Shown here one piece after another: positions 16,005 to 23,881 of a stretch of DNA of 37,907 bases. Numbering within the stretch: the first letter of the stretch is position 1; each line of letters starts with the position of its first letter. Source of the DNA: JBKPHS01 sp046729975 (GTDB lineage: Bacteria; Actinomycetota; Thermoleophilia; Solirubrobacterales; Thermoleophilaceae). The position numbers were made by a program, and so were the translations under genes. Where the stretch lies: positions 1-37,907 of the forward strand of contig JBKPHS010000174.1 of NCBI GenBank assembly GCA_046729975.1, given 5' to 3'. Below the pieces are notes generated by a model. That model worked only from the letters and a program-made list of their open reading frames with translations, ran no database searches and was not told where the DNA came from.

Positions 16005-17522
16005 CTAGGTTTCGGAGGCCAGCTGGTCCTTCATCGCCTCGGTCTCGGGCGCGCGGACGTAGGGGTGCTCGTCCTTCTCGTCCTCCTCGAGGTAGACGCT
16101 TTCCGCGTTCACCGCCCACAGGTCGTGGCGGCGGCCATGGACGATGTTGTCGACGGCGCGCATGGCCGTGAGCATCGAGTGGTCCGAGTTGTTGTAGCGA
16201 TGGAGGCCGTTGCGGCCGACCTGCTGGAGGTTCGAGACGCCGTCGACCCAGCTGCGAATCGTGTCCACGCGCTCGGCGTAGTCGGCGTCGTACATCGGGT
16301 AGGCCTTCGGCACGCGAACCGCATAGCCGCGCTCGACCTTGTCCCGCGAGGCGAGGCCGAGCTGCTCGAGCTCGCGCGTGGCGAGCTCCACGAGCTCGTC
16401 GTCACGCATGTTCCAGAGGGCGTCGCCCTTGAAGCAGAAGTACTCGAGCCCGACACACGCCTTCGAGGGGTCCGGGACCATCCAGGGGCTCCAGGAGCGG
16501 TAGTTCTGGATACGCCCCACCTGTACGGCCGGCTCGTGGATGTAGATCCAGTTGTCCGGAAAGAGGTCCTCGCCGTCGAGCACCAGGGCGACGGTGAGGA
16601 AGTCCCGGTAGCGCAAGCCGTACGCAGCCTTCTCGACGATTGGCCCGGGGCCGGGATGCGCGAGGCCCGCGACGGAGCGCAGCGGGAGCGAGGAGATCAC
16701 GTGCGCGGGCCGGAACGTCTTCCCGCCCGCCTCGACCTCGACGATCCGATCGTCCTCGATCTGGATACTGGTTACCGGCGACTGGATAAGAACCTCGCCG
16801 CCCAGCCTTTCGATCTCCTCGCGCATGGTCTCCCACATCTGCCCGGGGCCGAAGCGGGGGTAGTGGAACTCCGAGATCAGGCTCTTGACCTCGTTGCCGC
16901 GGTTGCCGAAGAACGCCGCCTTGGCCGCGCTCAGGAACGACAGCCCCTTGATCCGCTGGGCCGCCCACTCGGCCCGGATCTCGGAGGTCGGGACCCCCCA
17001 CACCTTCTCCGTGTAGGACTTGAAGAAGAGGTTGAAGAGCCGACTTCCGAAGCGGTTCGAGACCCACTGTTCGAGCGTCTCCTCCTTGCCCTTGGGCTTG
17101 ACCTGCGCCCATAGGAAGGACAGAAAGGCGCGCGTTAGCTCGACCGGCCCGAGTTTCTTGATCACGTCGGGACCGCGCAGCGGGTAGTCGAGGAACTTCT
17201 TGTTCCAGTAAATCCGCGACATCCGCGGCCGCTTGAGGAACTCCTCGCGCATCACCTCGTGCCACAGCTCGTCGACCTCCGTGGCCTTCGTGAAGAAGCG
17301 GTGGCCGCCGAGGTCGAAGCGGTAACCGTCGATCTCAACGGTCTTCGCGAGCCCGCCGACCTGCGACTCGGCCTCGAGCACGACCACCGGCCAGGCCGCC
17401 TTCGCGAGCAGGTAGCCCGCGGTCAGCCCGGCAGGGCCGGCGCCGAGCACGACGGTCAGCCCAGGCCTGCCGTTGCTGCCGTTGTCGAGTGAGGTGGCGG
17501 TCGGTTCGACGGTGTCTGTCAT
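16005..17522 (-). CDS. FAD-dependent oxidoreductase, UDP-galactopyranose mutase / protoporphyrinogen oxidase-like
   Basis: This protein of 505 residues has an N-terminal Rossmann dinucleotide-binding motif VVLGAGPAGLTAGYLL (24-39), the acidic end of the second strand (VVVLEAE), GGHRFFTK and DYPLRGPDV. These are features of the amine-oxidase-like flavoproteins that include UDP-galactopyranose mutase. A homologous group is often encoded beside glycosyltransferases, so a nucleotide-sugar or polyprenyl-sugar rearrangement is possible, but the actual reaction is unproven. The frame extends to a GTG at 17558; the ATG at 17522 (MTDTVEPTAT) gives a short flexible leader before the Rossmann motif and is preferred. 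The protein is soluble, with no membrane helix evident. It lies among five GT-C-type membrane proteins. Confidence 0.8.
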   Translation of the reverse strand: MTDTVEPTATSLDNGSNGRPGLTVVLGAGPAGLTAGYLLAKAAWPVVVLEAESQVGGLAKTVEIDGYRFDLGGHRFFTKATEVDELWHEVMREEFLKRPRMSRIYWNKKFLDYPLRGPDVIKKLGPVELTRAFLSFLWAQVKPKGKEETLEQWVSNRFGSRLFNLFFKSYTEKVWGVPTSEIRAEWAAQRIKGLSFLSAAKAAFFGNRGNEVKSLISEFHYPRFGPGQMWETMREEIERLGGEVLIQSPVTSIQIEDDRIVEVEAGGKTFRPAHVISSLPLRSVAGLAHPGPGPIVEKAAYGLRYRDFLTVALVLDGEDLFPDNWIYIHEPAVQVGRIQNYRSWSPWMVPDPSKACVGLEYFCFKGDALWNMRDDELVELATRELEQLGLASRDKVERGYAVRVPKAYPMYDADYAERVDTIRSWVDGVSNLQQVGRNGLHRYNNSDHSMLTAMRAVDNIVHGRRHDLWAVNAESVYLEEDEKDEHPYVRAPETEAMKDQLASET

Positions 17523-17570
17523 CAGCGGAGATATGTACCCGACTTGGGTGACGGCCAAAGCCGGTGACGG

Positions 17571-19148
17571 TTAAGTCTTGACGTAGAGTACGGCCCGCAC
17601 GCCGATGTTGAGCTTGCGCGCCCGTCGGGGGGGCGGCGCCGAGCCGATGCGCTTGAAGCGCTCATCATGCGCCATGTATCGCCCCCACTCGCGGGCCCGA
17701 TGCTTGACCAGGCTGGTCCAGGGGGCGTCCCAGGATCTGCTCTGGTTCGTGACGGGCTGCACGAGCAGGACGTGACCGCCACGCGGCAAGCTATCAAGCA
17801 GCGCCTCGAGGCTGCTGGGCACAGACGCGCGCTCGAGCCGCTCGCGAGCGTCGCGCCAGTCCATCACGCGCGCGTCCGAGGCGGGACCGAAGCTGGTCGC
17901 ATAGCGGAAGTTCCCGCCCAGGTAGTACTCGACGTTCGGGAGGCGCTCCGGATGCGTCGAGATGACGAGGTCGCCGGGGCGAAGCTCCTCCGCGAGGGTC
18001 ACCACGACGCCACGCAGGTTGCTCTTGTAGTCGCTGTCGCTGCCGCTCAGGTCGACCCAGAAGAGCGCAAGAACGACCAGCACCGCGATGCCGAGCCCGG
18101 ACGCTCGAGCCAGGCCCGCCGCCAGGAGCAGCAGGAGCGGGCCGAGCAGCACGGCGTAGTAGCGGAGCGCCCAGGCGGGCGAGATCTGCGACGCCACGAA
18201 CGCGATCACGAGCGTCGCCAGGAAGATGGTCAGCACCGCGAACAGCCCGGTCCTGGCACGGCCGGGTCCCTGCCGCAGGACCCCGGCGACGCCGGCTCCC
18301 ACCCCCAGGAGCGCGGCGATAGCCGGGCCGTTGCCGTCCAGCACGCGCGAGAGGCCGCGAAGCGCCTCATTGAAGCTCGGCGCCAGCGCCCACGGGGCGC
18401 CGGTGTTCGTGGCCTGGTAGGCAAGCGTGGGTAGCCACGGCACGAACAGGACCGCCGTGCCGCCGAACGCGAGCAGCGCGTCGCGGGCCAGCGCGCGGCG
18501 GTCCTCGGCGGCCAGCCAAACGGGTAGCAGCGCCGCCACACAGCCGCCGCCGAAGAAGATCGCCCAGTTGTGCGTATAGAGCATGAGCGCCAGTAGCACG
18601 GCGAACGGCGCGAGGTAGGCGCGGCGCCTGAAGACGAAGGCGTGCAGGAAGCAGGCGCTCGCGAGCAGGCTCAGCAGGATGAGCAGCGAGTACATCCGCG
18701 TCTCCTGCGCGTAGTGCGAGAGGAACGGGTTGACGGCGAAGAGCCCGGCGCAGATCCAGCCGGTCCTTCGGTCGAACAGGCTCCAGCCGGCCCACAGCCC
18801 GGCCGGCACCGTCAGGAGCGCGAAGCCGAGCGAGAGCAGGTGCGTTTGCTCCTCCGACCTGCCGACGACGTCGAGCCAGACGTTGAGCAGCATGTAGTAG
18901 AGCGGCGGCGATCCGTCCTGGCGAAGGACGCCCGGGATGTCGAGCAGCGGATGCGAGGAGATTCCGACCGAGAGGCCCTCGTCGATCCAGAACCAGGCGT
19001 CGAGGTTGCGCGTGCGGATGACGAGCGAGAGTGCGAGCAGGCCGGACAGCAGCGCTGCGCTCGCGAAGACCGAACGCGGGACGGCGCGAACCTGCGGCAG
19101 GCGCCTTCGGCGCACCGCGACGGAGGACATCCGCGAGAAGATAGTCAC
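17571..19148 (-). CDS. GT39-like polytopic membrane glycosyltransferase
   Basis: This membrane protein of 525 residues has about 10 hydrophobic segments and a soluble C-terminal region (about 385-525). After helix 1 (28-45) the loop NLDAWFWIDEGLSVG holds Asp56-Glu57, the GT-C acidic pair; HYAQETRMYSLL (about 145-156) and DGSPPLYYMLLNVWL are common in this family of bacterial integral membrane glycosyltransferases. The start is GTG 19148, which has GAGG about 11 bp upstream; an ATG at 19130 is an alternative. It is likely to use a polyprenyl-phosphate sugar, possibly made by the family-2 enzyme at 22200-23258. It follows the next upstream gene by 12 bp, so the two are co-transcribed. Confidence 0.85.
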   Translation of the reverse strand: MTIFSRMSSVAVRRRRLPQVRAVPRSVFASAALLSGLLALSLVIRTRNLDAWFWIDEGLSVGISSHPLLDIPGVLRQDGSPPLYYMLLNVWLDVVGRSEEQTHLLSLGFALLTVPAGLWAGWSLFDRRTGWICAGLFAVNPFLSHYAQETRMYSLLILLSLLASACFLHAFVFRRRAYLAPFAVLLALMLYTHNWAIFFGGGCVAALLPVWLAAEDRRALARDALLAFGGTAVLFVPWLPTLAYQATNTGAPWALAPSFNEALRGLSRVLDGNGPAIAALLGVGAGVAGVLRQGPGRARTGLFAVLTIFLATLVIAFVASQISPAWALRYYAVLLGPLLLLLAAGLARASGLGIAVLVVLALFWVDLSGSDSDYKSNLRGVVVTLAEELRPGDLVISTHPERLPNVEYYLGGNFRYATSFGPASDARVMDWRDARERLERASVPSSLEALLDSLPRGGHVLLVQPVTNQSRSWDAPWTSLVKHRAREWGRYMAHDERFKRIGSAPPPRRARKLNIGVRAVLYVKT

Positions 19149-19160
19149 AGTCCCACGTCC

Positions 19161-20624
19161 TCAGTCGCGGCAGCTCGCCAGTACCGTCCAGCCGCCCGCT
19201 CGGGCGATGGGCTGCGCGCCACGGGCTGCGCCGAGGCCGGGCACCGGCCGCTCGTGCTGGGTCGGGCGGGCTCGGAAGACCACCGCCGGCGGCGACGGAT
19301 CGAGCCCCACGTGCCGCAGGTGCACGTCCAGCCGCCAGGCGACGGCAGGCACCTGGAATCGCCCAGTGAAGGGCTTGCCGCAGGACAGGACCCGCTCCGG
19401 TCCGCCGGCCCGCTCGACGGCCATTCCGAGGTCGTCGTACAGGTGGGCCTGGTACGCGAGCGCGCCGCGCTGGTGGTCCACGTCGTGAGCGCGCGGCACG
19501 AGCGATGGCAGCGTCGCTACGAGGAGCAGGAGCGCCGCCGGCGTGCGTGCGCGACCGGCTAGCGAAGCGGCGCGCGCGAAGCCGGCCCCTGCGACGACCG
19601 CCGCGAGCCCGGCCGGCAGCACGAGGTAGCGCAGGTTGCCGGAGTAGCCGGCCTCCGTCATCACCGCCACGATCCCGAGCAGGGCGACCGTGGCGGCGGC
19701 GAGCGCCAGCGTGAGCGTGTCTCGCTCCGCCGGCGGCTGTCCGCTCCTGCGCCGGCGCCATACCGCGGCAGCAGCGAAGACGACTCCGGCGGCGAAGGCC
19801 ACGGCCGCGGCAGCGGGCAGGACGTGCACCGCGCGCTCGAGCACCGAGAGCGCCGGCCTGTCCGCGAACGCGGGGCTGTCCGGGTTCGGCGTGTTGGCCC
19901 GTTCCGAGGAGCGCAGCGGGTCGCCGGAGCCCCAGAGCTCCGGCAGGAACCAGAGCGCGGCGATCGCGATGGCCAGGGCGGCGAGCACCGGCCGCCGGCG
20001 CGGCTCGCGCCACCACAGCCACGCCCCGTAGAGCCCGAGCAGCGGCCACGTCTCCGGCCGAAGCAGCGCGCAGCCCGCCCCGAGCAGCAACGCCTGACCG
20101 CGACGCCCGTCGAGGTGGCGCTCGACAGCCCAGAGCGCGAGCGCCACCAGCAAGCCCTCCGAGTTGCCGAGCCAGACGTTCCGCACCCATCCGCTGCTCA
20201 GCACCAGCGCCACCACCGCGGCGGCGCCGGCGAGGCGGCCCGCGGCGCGCGCGCCGAGGCGGTAGACGAGGAGCACGGCTAGCAAGCCTCCCGCCCGCGC
20301 GGCTACGAGCCAGAGGTCCGGGGCGGCGCCGCCGAACGGCGCGAAGGCGGTCGTGAAGGCCACCGGCAGCGGCTTCCAAGACGGCCCGAAGGTGGTGACG
20401 AGGTCGAGGTGCGCGATCTCGCGACCCCAGATCAGCCACGCCCAGGGGTCGTACGTCGGCGCCGAGGGGAGCAGCAGCGTGAGCGCCGCGAGCGCCACGC
20501 ACGCAACCACCTCGCGGGCGCCTGTGCCTGTGCGCCGCCGGTCGCCTAGCAGCGCGCGTACACGCGCCACCAGTCGTTGCGAGCGACGAGCTGGAACGTC
20601 GAGAGTGGGTAGTTCGACCACCAT
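19161..20624 (-). CDS. Polytopic GT-C-like membrane protein (paralogue of the next upstream gene)
   Basis: This protein of up to 487 residues has about 9-11 hydrophobic segments and a C-terminal soluble part ending in a cysteine-containing tail. After the first helix it has TYDPWAWLIWGREIAHLDLV (58-77) and SWKPLPVAF, closely similar to the NYDSYYTLIWGKELAHG and PHPL segments of the neighbouring gene. The Asp59 in this loop is a candidate catalytic acid. The reading frame overlaps the preceding gene by 79 bp if it starts at the GTG of 20624. The first helix begins near residue 39 (VVACVALAALTLLLP), so a GTG there is an equally plausible start. The paralogous pair probably arose by tandem duplication. 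Confidence 0.75.
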   Translation of the reverse strand: MVVELPTLDVPARRSQRLVARVRALLGDRRRTGTGAREVVACVALAALTLLLPSAPTYDPWAWLIWGREIAHLDLVTTFGPSWKPLPVAFTTAFAPFGGAAPDLWLVAARAGGLLAVLLVYRLGARAAGRLAGAAAVVALVLSSGWVRNVWLGNSEGLLVALALWAVERHLDGRRGQALLLGAGCALLRPETWPLLGLYGAWLWWREPRRRPVLAALAIAIAALWFLPELWGSGDPLRSSERANTPNPDSPAFADRPALSVLERAVHVLPAAAAVAFAAGVVFAAAAVWRRRRSGQPPAERDTLTLALAAATVALLGIVAVMTEAGYSGNLRYLVLPAGLAAVVAGAGFARAASLAGRARTPAALLLLVATLPSLVPRAHDVDHQRGALAYQAHLYDDLGMAVERAGGPERVLSCGKPFTGRFQVPAVAWRLDVHLRHVGLDPSPPAVVFRARPTQHERPVPGLGAARGAQPIARAGGWTVLASCRD

Positions 20625-22057
20625 TTGCGTGCTGACTTGGAGCTCAGGCCCCCGGTCGTGGAACGAGCCGCCGTCGGCTCGAAGTTGAACGTCCTGCCGA
20701 TGAAGAGAAGGCCGCGCGCCGGCGGGCGCCGCTGCTGGATCGACGCCTGGAGAGCGTCCTTGCCCAGTCCGGTCTCATAGCGGATCACGGGGATCGCCGA
20801 GTGGGTGGGCGTCGTGATCGGCCCGCAGCTCTGAAGCAGCGGGACGACGTTCGGATGCTGGAGGATCGCCTTCAGCTGCCGGTACTGGTCGCTGACGAAG
20901 AGCGTCTGGCCGTTGAGCGCGCGGGCGTCCTTGACGTAGGCGGGCGTCCGCCAGGCGATCAGCAGAAGGGTGAGCGCCGCCAGCGCGACGGCCACGCGTC
21001 GGGCGCGTGGCTCGCTGACGAGCATCCACAGCGCCAGCGAGACCGCGACGCCGATGTTGAAGAAGAGCGATGGGATCAGGAGGTAGCGCGGGATGACCGA
21101 CAGGCCCGCGGCGGCGATCACCAGGAAGACCGCCACGCCGATCGCCATCAGCGCGGCCGGAAGCGCGGCCCGGCGCCGCAGCAGCCAGAGCGCGGCGAGC
21201 GCGCCGAGGCCGCCCGAAATCACGTTCACGATCTTCTCGTTCCCGCCCATGTAGTCGGGGATCAGCTTCACGGCCTCCGGGAGGCTGCGGTCGCGCTGGA
21301 ACTGCCCCGCCACCTCGCGCGTCGAGGTGAGCGAATAGAGCGGCTCGCCGGTCACCACCCAGTCCGATAGGAGCCAGACGAACGGCGCGGACGCCGCCAG
21401 CAGCGTGTACACGATCAAGTCCCGGCGCGCCGGTCGCCCGTACAGCAGCCAGAGCCAGTAGGCGCCCGAGAGCACCCATGCCTCCGGTCGCAGCAGCCCC
21501 GCGAGAGCCAGCAACGCCAGCACCGGGACGCCCCGGCGCGGCCGGCGCATCTCCAAGAGCACCGCGCCGAACACGAGCGTAAGAAACGGCACGTCGATGA
21601 TCGCCCTCAGCGCGTAGAACTCGAGGTCCGTGCGCGTGAGCAGCACCGCCAGCGCCACGACCGCGACCACCGTGCCGAGCAGGACCTGCGTGATCCTGAA
21701 CAGGAGGCCGAGCAGGACAAGGTAGGAGGCGAGCGAGATCAGGACGAGCGCGCGGTCGGCCGCTCCGCCGAGCCACGACAGCCCCGCCGCCACGACCGTC
21801 GAGAGCGGGTGCGGCGTCGGCGTGCGGAACACGTCGTACTCCGGCAGGTGCCCGTGCGCAAGCTCCTTGCCCCAGATCAGCGTGTAGTAGCTGTCGTAGT
21901 TCGGATAGGTGGGCCGGACGAAGAACAGCCCGAGCGCGACCAGAGTCAGGCCGGCCGCGAGGAGCACGGCGTTTCGCCGCGTGGCAAGCGACTCGACGCG
22001 CGCTCGGAGGATGCCGCCGCGCGCCGCGCCGTGGGTCATTGGCTCGGTGACGGACAC
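20546..22057 (-). CDS. Polytopic GT-C-like membrane protein
   Basis: This protein of 503 residues has about 10-11 membrane segments (first at about 29-47). The first external loop carries YPNYDSYYTLIWGKELAHG (51-69) and YDVFRTPTPHPL (74-85), with Asp55 and Asp75 as candidate acidic residues. This layout is found in uncharacterised actinobacterial membrane glycosyltransferases. The C-terminal part (about 385-503) is soluble. The GTG start at 22057 and an ATG at 22039 are both possible; the difference is only six residues of a polar leader. This is the first gene of the minus-strand run down to the debranching-type gene. The 142 bp separating it from the divergent family-2 transferase must hold both promoters; I see no clear hexamers there. 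Confidence 0.78.
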   Translation of the reverse strand: MSVTEPMTHGAARGGILRARVESLATRRNAVLLAAGLTLVALGLFFVRPTYPNYDSYYTLIWGKELAHGHLPEYDVFRTPTPHPLSTVVAAGLSWLGGAADRALVLISLASYLVLLGLLFRITQVLLGTVVAVVALAVLLTRTDLEFYALRAIIDVPFLTLVFGAVLLEMRRPRRGVPVLALLALAGLLRPEAWVLSGAYWLWLLYGRPARRDLIVYTLLAASAPFVWLLSDWVVTGEPLYSLTSTREVAGQFQRDRSLPEAVKLIPDYMGGNEKIVNVISGGLGALAALWLLRRRAALPAALMAIGVAVFLVIAAAGLSVIPRYLLIPSLFFNIGVAVSLALWMLVSEPRARRVAVALAALTLLLIAWRTPAYVKDARALNGQTLFVSDQYRQLKAILQHPNVVPLLQSCGPITTPTHSAIPVIRYETGLGKDALQASIQQRRPPARGLLFIGRTFNFEPTAARSTTGGLSSKSARKWWSNYPLSTFQLVARNDWWRVYARC

Positions 22058-22199
22058 GGGGCTTCTACGGGACCGGGCGGCAGTTTGCGAGCGCCGGCCG
22101 CGAAGAGTCGGCAGAATACCAGCGGGCCGGCCATCCTCCGACCGCTCGATCCCGTGGGGAGGACTCCGCTCGCTGCGCTAGCCTCGGCGCCTCGACGAG

Positions 22200-23258
22200 A
22201 TGAAGCTGATCATCCAAATCCCCTGCTTCGACGAGGAAACGCAGCTTCCCGCGACGCTGGCGGACCTCCCCCGCGAGCTGCCCGGCGTGGACCGGATCGA
22301 ATGGCTCGTGATCGACGACGGGTCGACCGACCGCACGGTGGAGGTCGCGCGCAAGCACGGCGTCGACCACGTCGTCCGCCTGACCAACAACAAGGGGCTC
22401 GCGGCGGCCTTTCAGGCCGGGCTCGACGCGTCCCTCAAGCTCGGCGCCGACATCATCGTCAACACCGACGCGGACAACCAGTACTACGGCGGCGATGTCG
22501 AGAAGCTGATCCAGCCCGTGCTCGAGGGCCGCGCCGATCTCGTCGTCGGCGACCGCGAGACTGACAAGATCGAGCACTTCTCCGGCCTGAAGAAGCGCCT
22601 ACAGCGGATAGGCAGCGCGGTGGTCCGCCGCGCGTCCGAGACCGACGTGCCCGACACGACCTCCGGCTTCCGCGCGTACAACCGGGAGGCCGCGCTGCAG
22701 GTGCAGGTCGTCTCGAAGTTCACCTACACGCTCGAGACGATCATCCAGGCCGGCAAGATGCTGGTCGCCGTCGACCACGTCCCGATCAGGACGAACGAGC
22801 AGACGCGCAGCTCGCGCCTGTTCCCGTCCATGTGGGCTTACGTGCGGCGCAACGCGGTCGCGATCTTCCGTGTCTACGCGCTGTACGAGCCGCTGCGCGT
22901 GTTCCTCACGGCGGCCGGCGTCGTGTTCCTCGTCGCCGCGGTGATCTGGGGCCGCTTCCTCTACTACTTCTTCTCGGGCGAGGGCGGCGGCCACATCCAG
23001 TCCCTGATCCTGGGTGCGGCCCTCTTCGTCGCGGCCGTGCAGCTTGCGGCGCTCGGGGTGGTGGGAGACATCCTGGCCGGCTCGCGCGTGCTCCAGCAGC
23101 GCATCCTCGAGCGCGTTCGGCGGGTCGAGCTCCAGCTCGGCGTCGAGCCCTCGCACTACGAGCCCGGCGCGCGGCCCAGCGGTCAGGAGGCCACGACCGG
23201 CGCCGGGGCCGGCCCAGCCACCGGAAAGACGGAGGAGCGGGAGGCGCTCAAGCTGTGA
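22200..23258 (+). CDS. Family 2 glycosyltransferase, polyprenyl-phosphate sugar synthase (DPM1/GtrB-like)
   Basis: This protein of 352 residues has an N-terminal GT-A catalytic domain (1-225) with DDGSTD (39-44), which binds the nucleotide sugar, and TDADNQY (89-95), the DXD-type metal site. Two membrane helices follow (about 236-258 and 267-290), as in GtrB-like and dolichyl-phosphate-mannose-synthase-like enzymes that load a hexose onto a polyprenyl phosphate on the cytoplasmic face. A disordered Gly/Ala/Pro-rich tail (about 320-352) ends the protein. It would provide the lipid-linked donor for the GT-C proteins on either side. The ATG at 22200 matches the family start (MKLIIQIPCFDEE). The stop overlaps the methyltransferase GTG by 3 bp. 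Confidence 0.9.
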   Translation: MKLIIQIPCFDEETQLPATLADLPRELPGVDRIEWLVIDDGSTDRTVEVARKHGVDHVVRLTNNKGLAAAFQAGLDASLKLGADIIVNTDADNQYYGGDVEKLIQPVLEGRADLVVGDRETDKIEHFSGLKKRLQRIGSAVVRRASETDVPDTTSGFRAYNREAALQVQVVSKFTYTLETIIQAGKMLVAVDHVPIRTNEQTRSSRLFPSMWAYVRRNAVAIFRVYALYEPLRVFLTAAGVVFLVAAVIWGRFLYYFFSGEGGGHIQSLILGAALFVAAVQLAALGVVGDILAGSRVLQQRILERVRRVELQLGVEPSHYEPGARPSGQEATTGAGAGPATGKTEEREALKL

Positions 23259-23881
23259 CCCAGGCCGAGACACCGCCCGCGGCGGTGCCGACCGGGAACA
23301 CGTTCGACAAGTACGGGTCGACCAACCCGGTGGTCCGGCGGCTGATGACCGGCTTCCACGACACGCTCGACGAGCTGTGGAGCAAGGCGCAGCCGCGATC
23401 CGTGCTCGACGTCGGCTGCGGCGAGGGCGTGCTGACCTGCGAGTGGGCCGACAGGATGGGAGGCGGCCGCGTCGTGGGCATCGACCTGGACGACCCGAAG
23501 CTCAGGGCTGAGTGGGACAAGCGCAGGCGCCCCAATCTCGAGTACCGCGTGGAAGAGGCCACTTCGCTCTCGTTCGCCGCCGGCGAGTTCGACACGGTCA
23601 CCGCCATCGAGGTGCTCGAGCACGTGCCGGAGCCGGAGCGGACCGTTGCCGAGATGGCGCGCGTCGCGGAGCGCTGGCTGCTCGTATCGGTGCCGCGCGA
23701 GCCTCTCTGGCGAGCTCTGAACATGGCGCGCGGCGCCTACTGGAAGTCGCTCGGCAACACGCCGGGGCACTTGAATCACTGGTCGAGGCGCCGCTTCGTC
23801 GAAATGCTCTCGCGCCACGGGACCGTCGAGGAGGTCCGCTCGCCGTTCCCGTGGACCATGCTGCTTGTCCGCGCCGGGTAA
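23255..23881 (+). CDS. Class I SAM-dependent methyltransferase
   Basis: This protein of 208 residues has the SAM-binding motif I SVLDVGCGEGVLTCEWADRM, the acidic end of strand 2 (VVGIDLDD) and EVLEHVPEP, which marks the methyltransferase-11/ubiE-like group. The GTG start at 23255 overlaps the preceding stop in a GTGA junction. An N-terminal GNTFDKYGSTNPVVRRLM segment before the fold is typical of methyltransferases in glycan clusters. The acceptor is unknown; the position between a lipid-sugar synthase and a flippase suggests methylation of a lipid-linked sugar. The last 17 bp overlap the flippase gene. Confidence 0.88.
   Translation: MTQAETPPAAVPTGNTFDKYGSTNPVVRRLMTGFHDTLDELWSKAQPRSVLDVGCGEGVLTCEWADRMGGGRVVGIDLDDPKLRAEWDKRRRPNLEYRVEEATSLSFAAGEFDTVTAIEVLEHVPEPERTVAEMARVAERWLLVSVPREPLWRALNMARGAYWKSLGNTPGHLNHWSRRRFVEMLSRHGTVEEVRSPFPWTMLLVRAG

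Noticed and set aside
22058..22199. Divergent promoter with clear -35/-10 boxes
   Set aside because: The 142 bp must contain promoters for both directions, but I could not identify convincing hexamers, so no feature was annotated.
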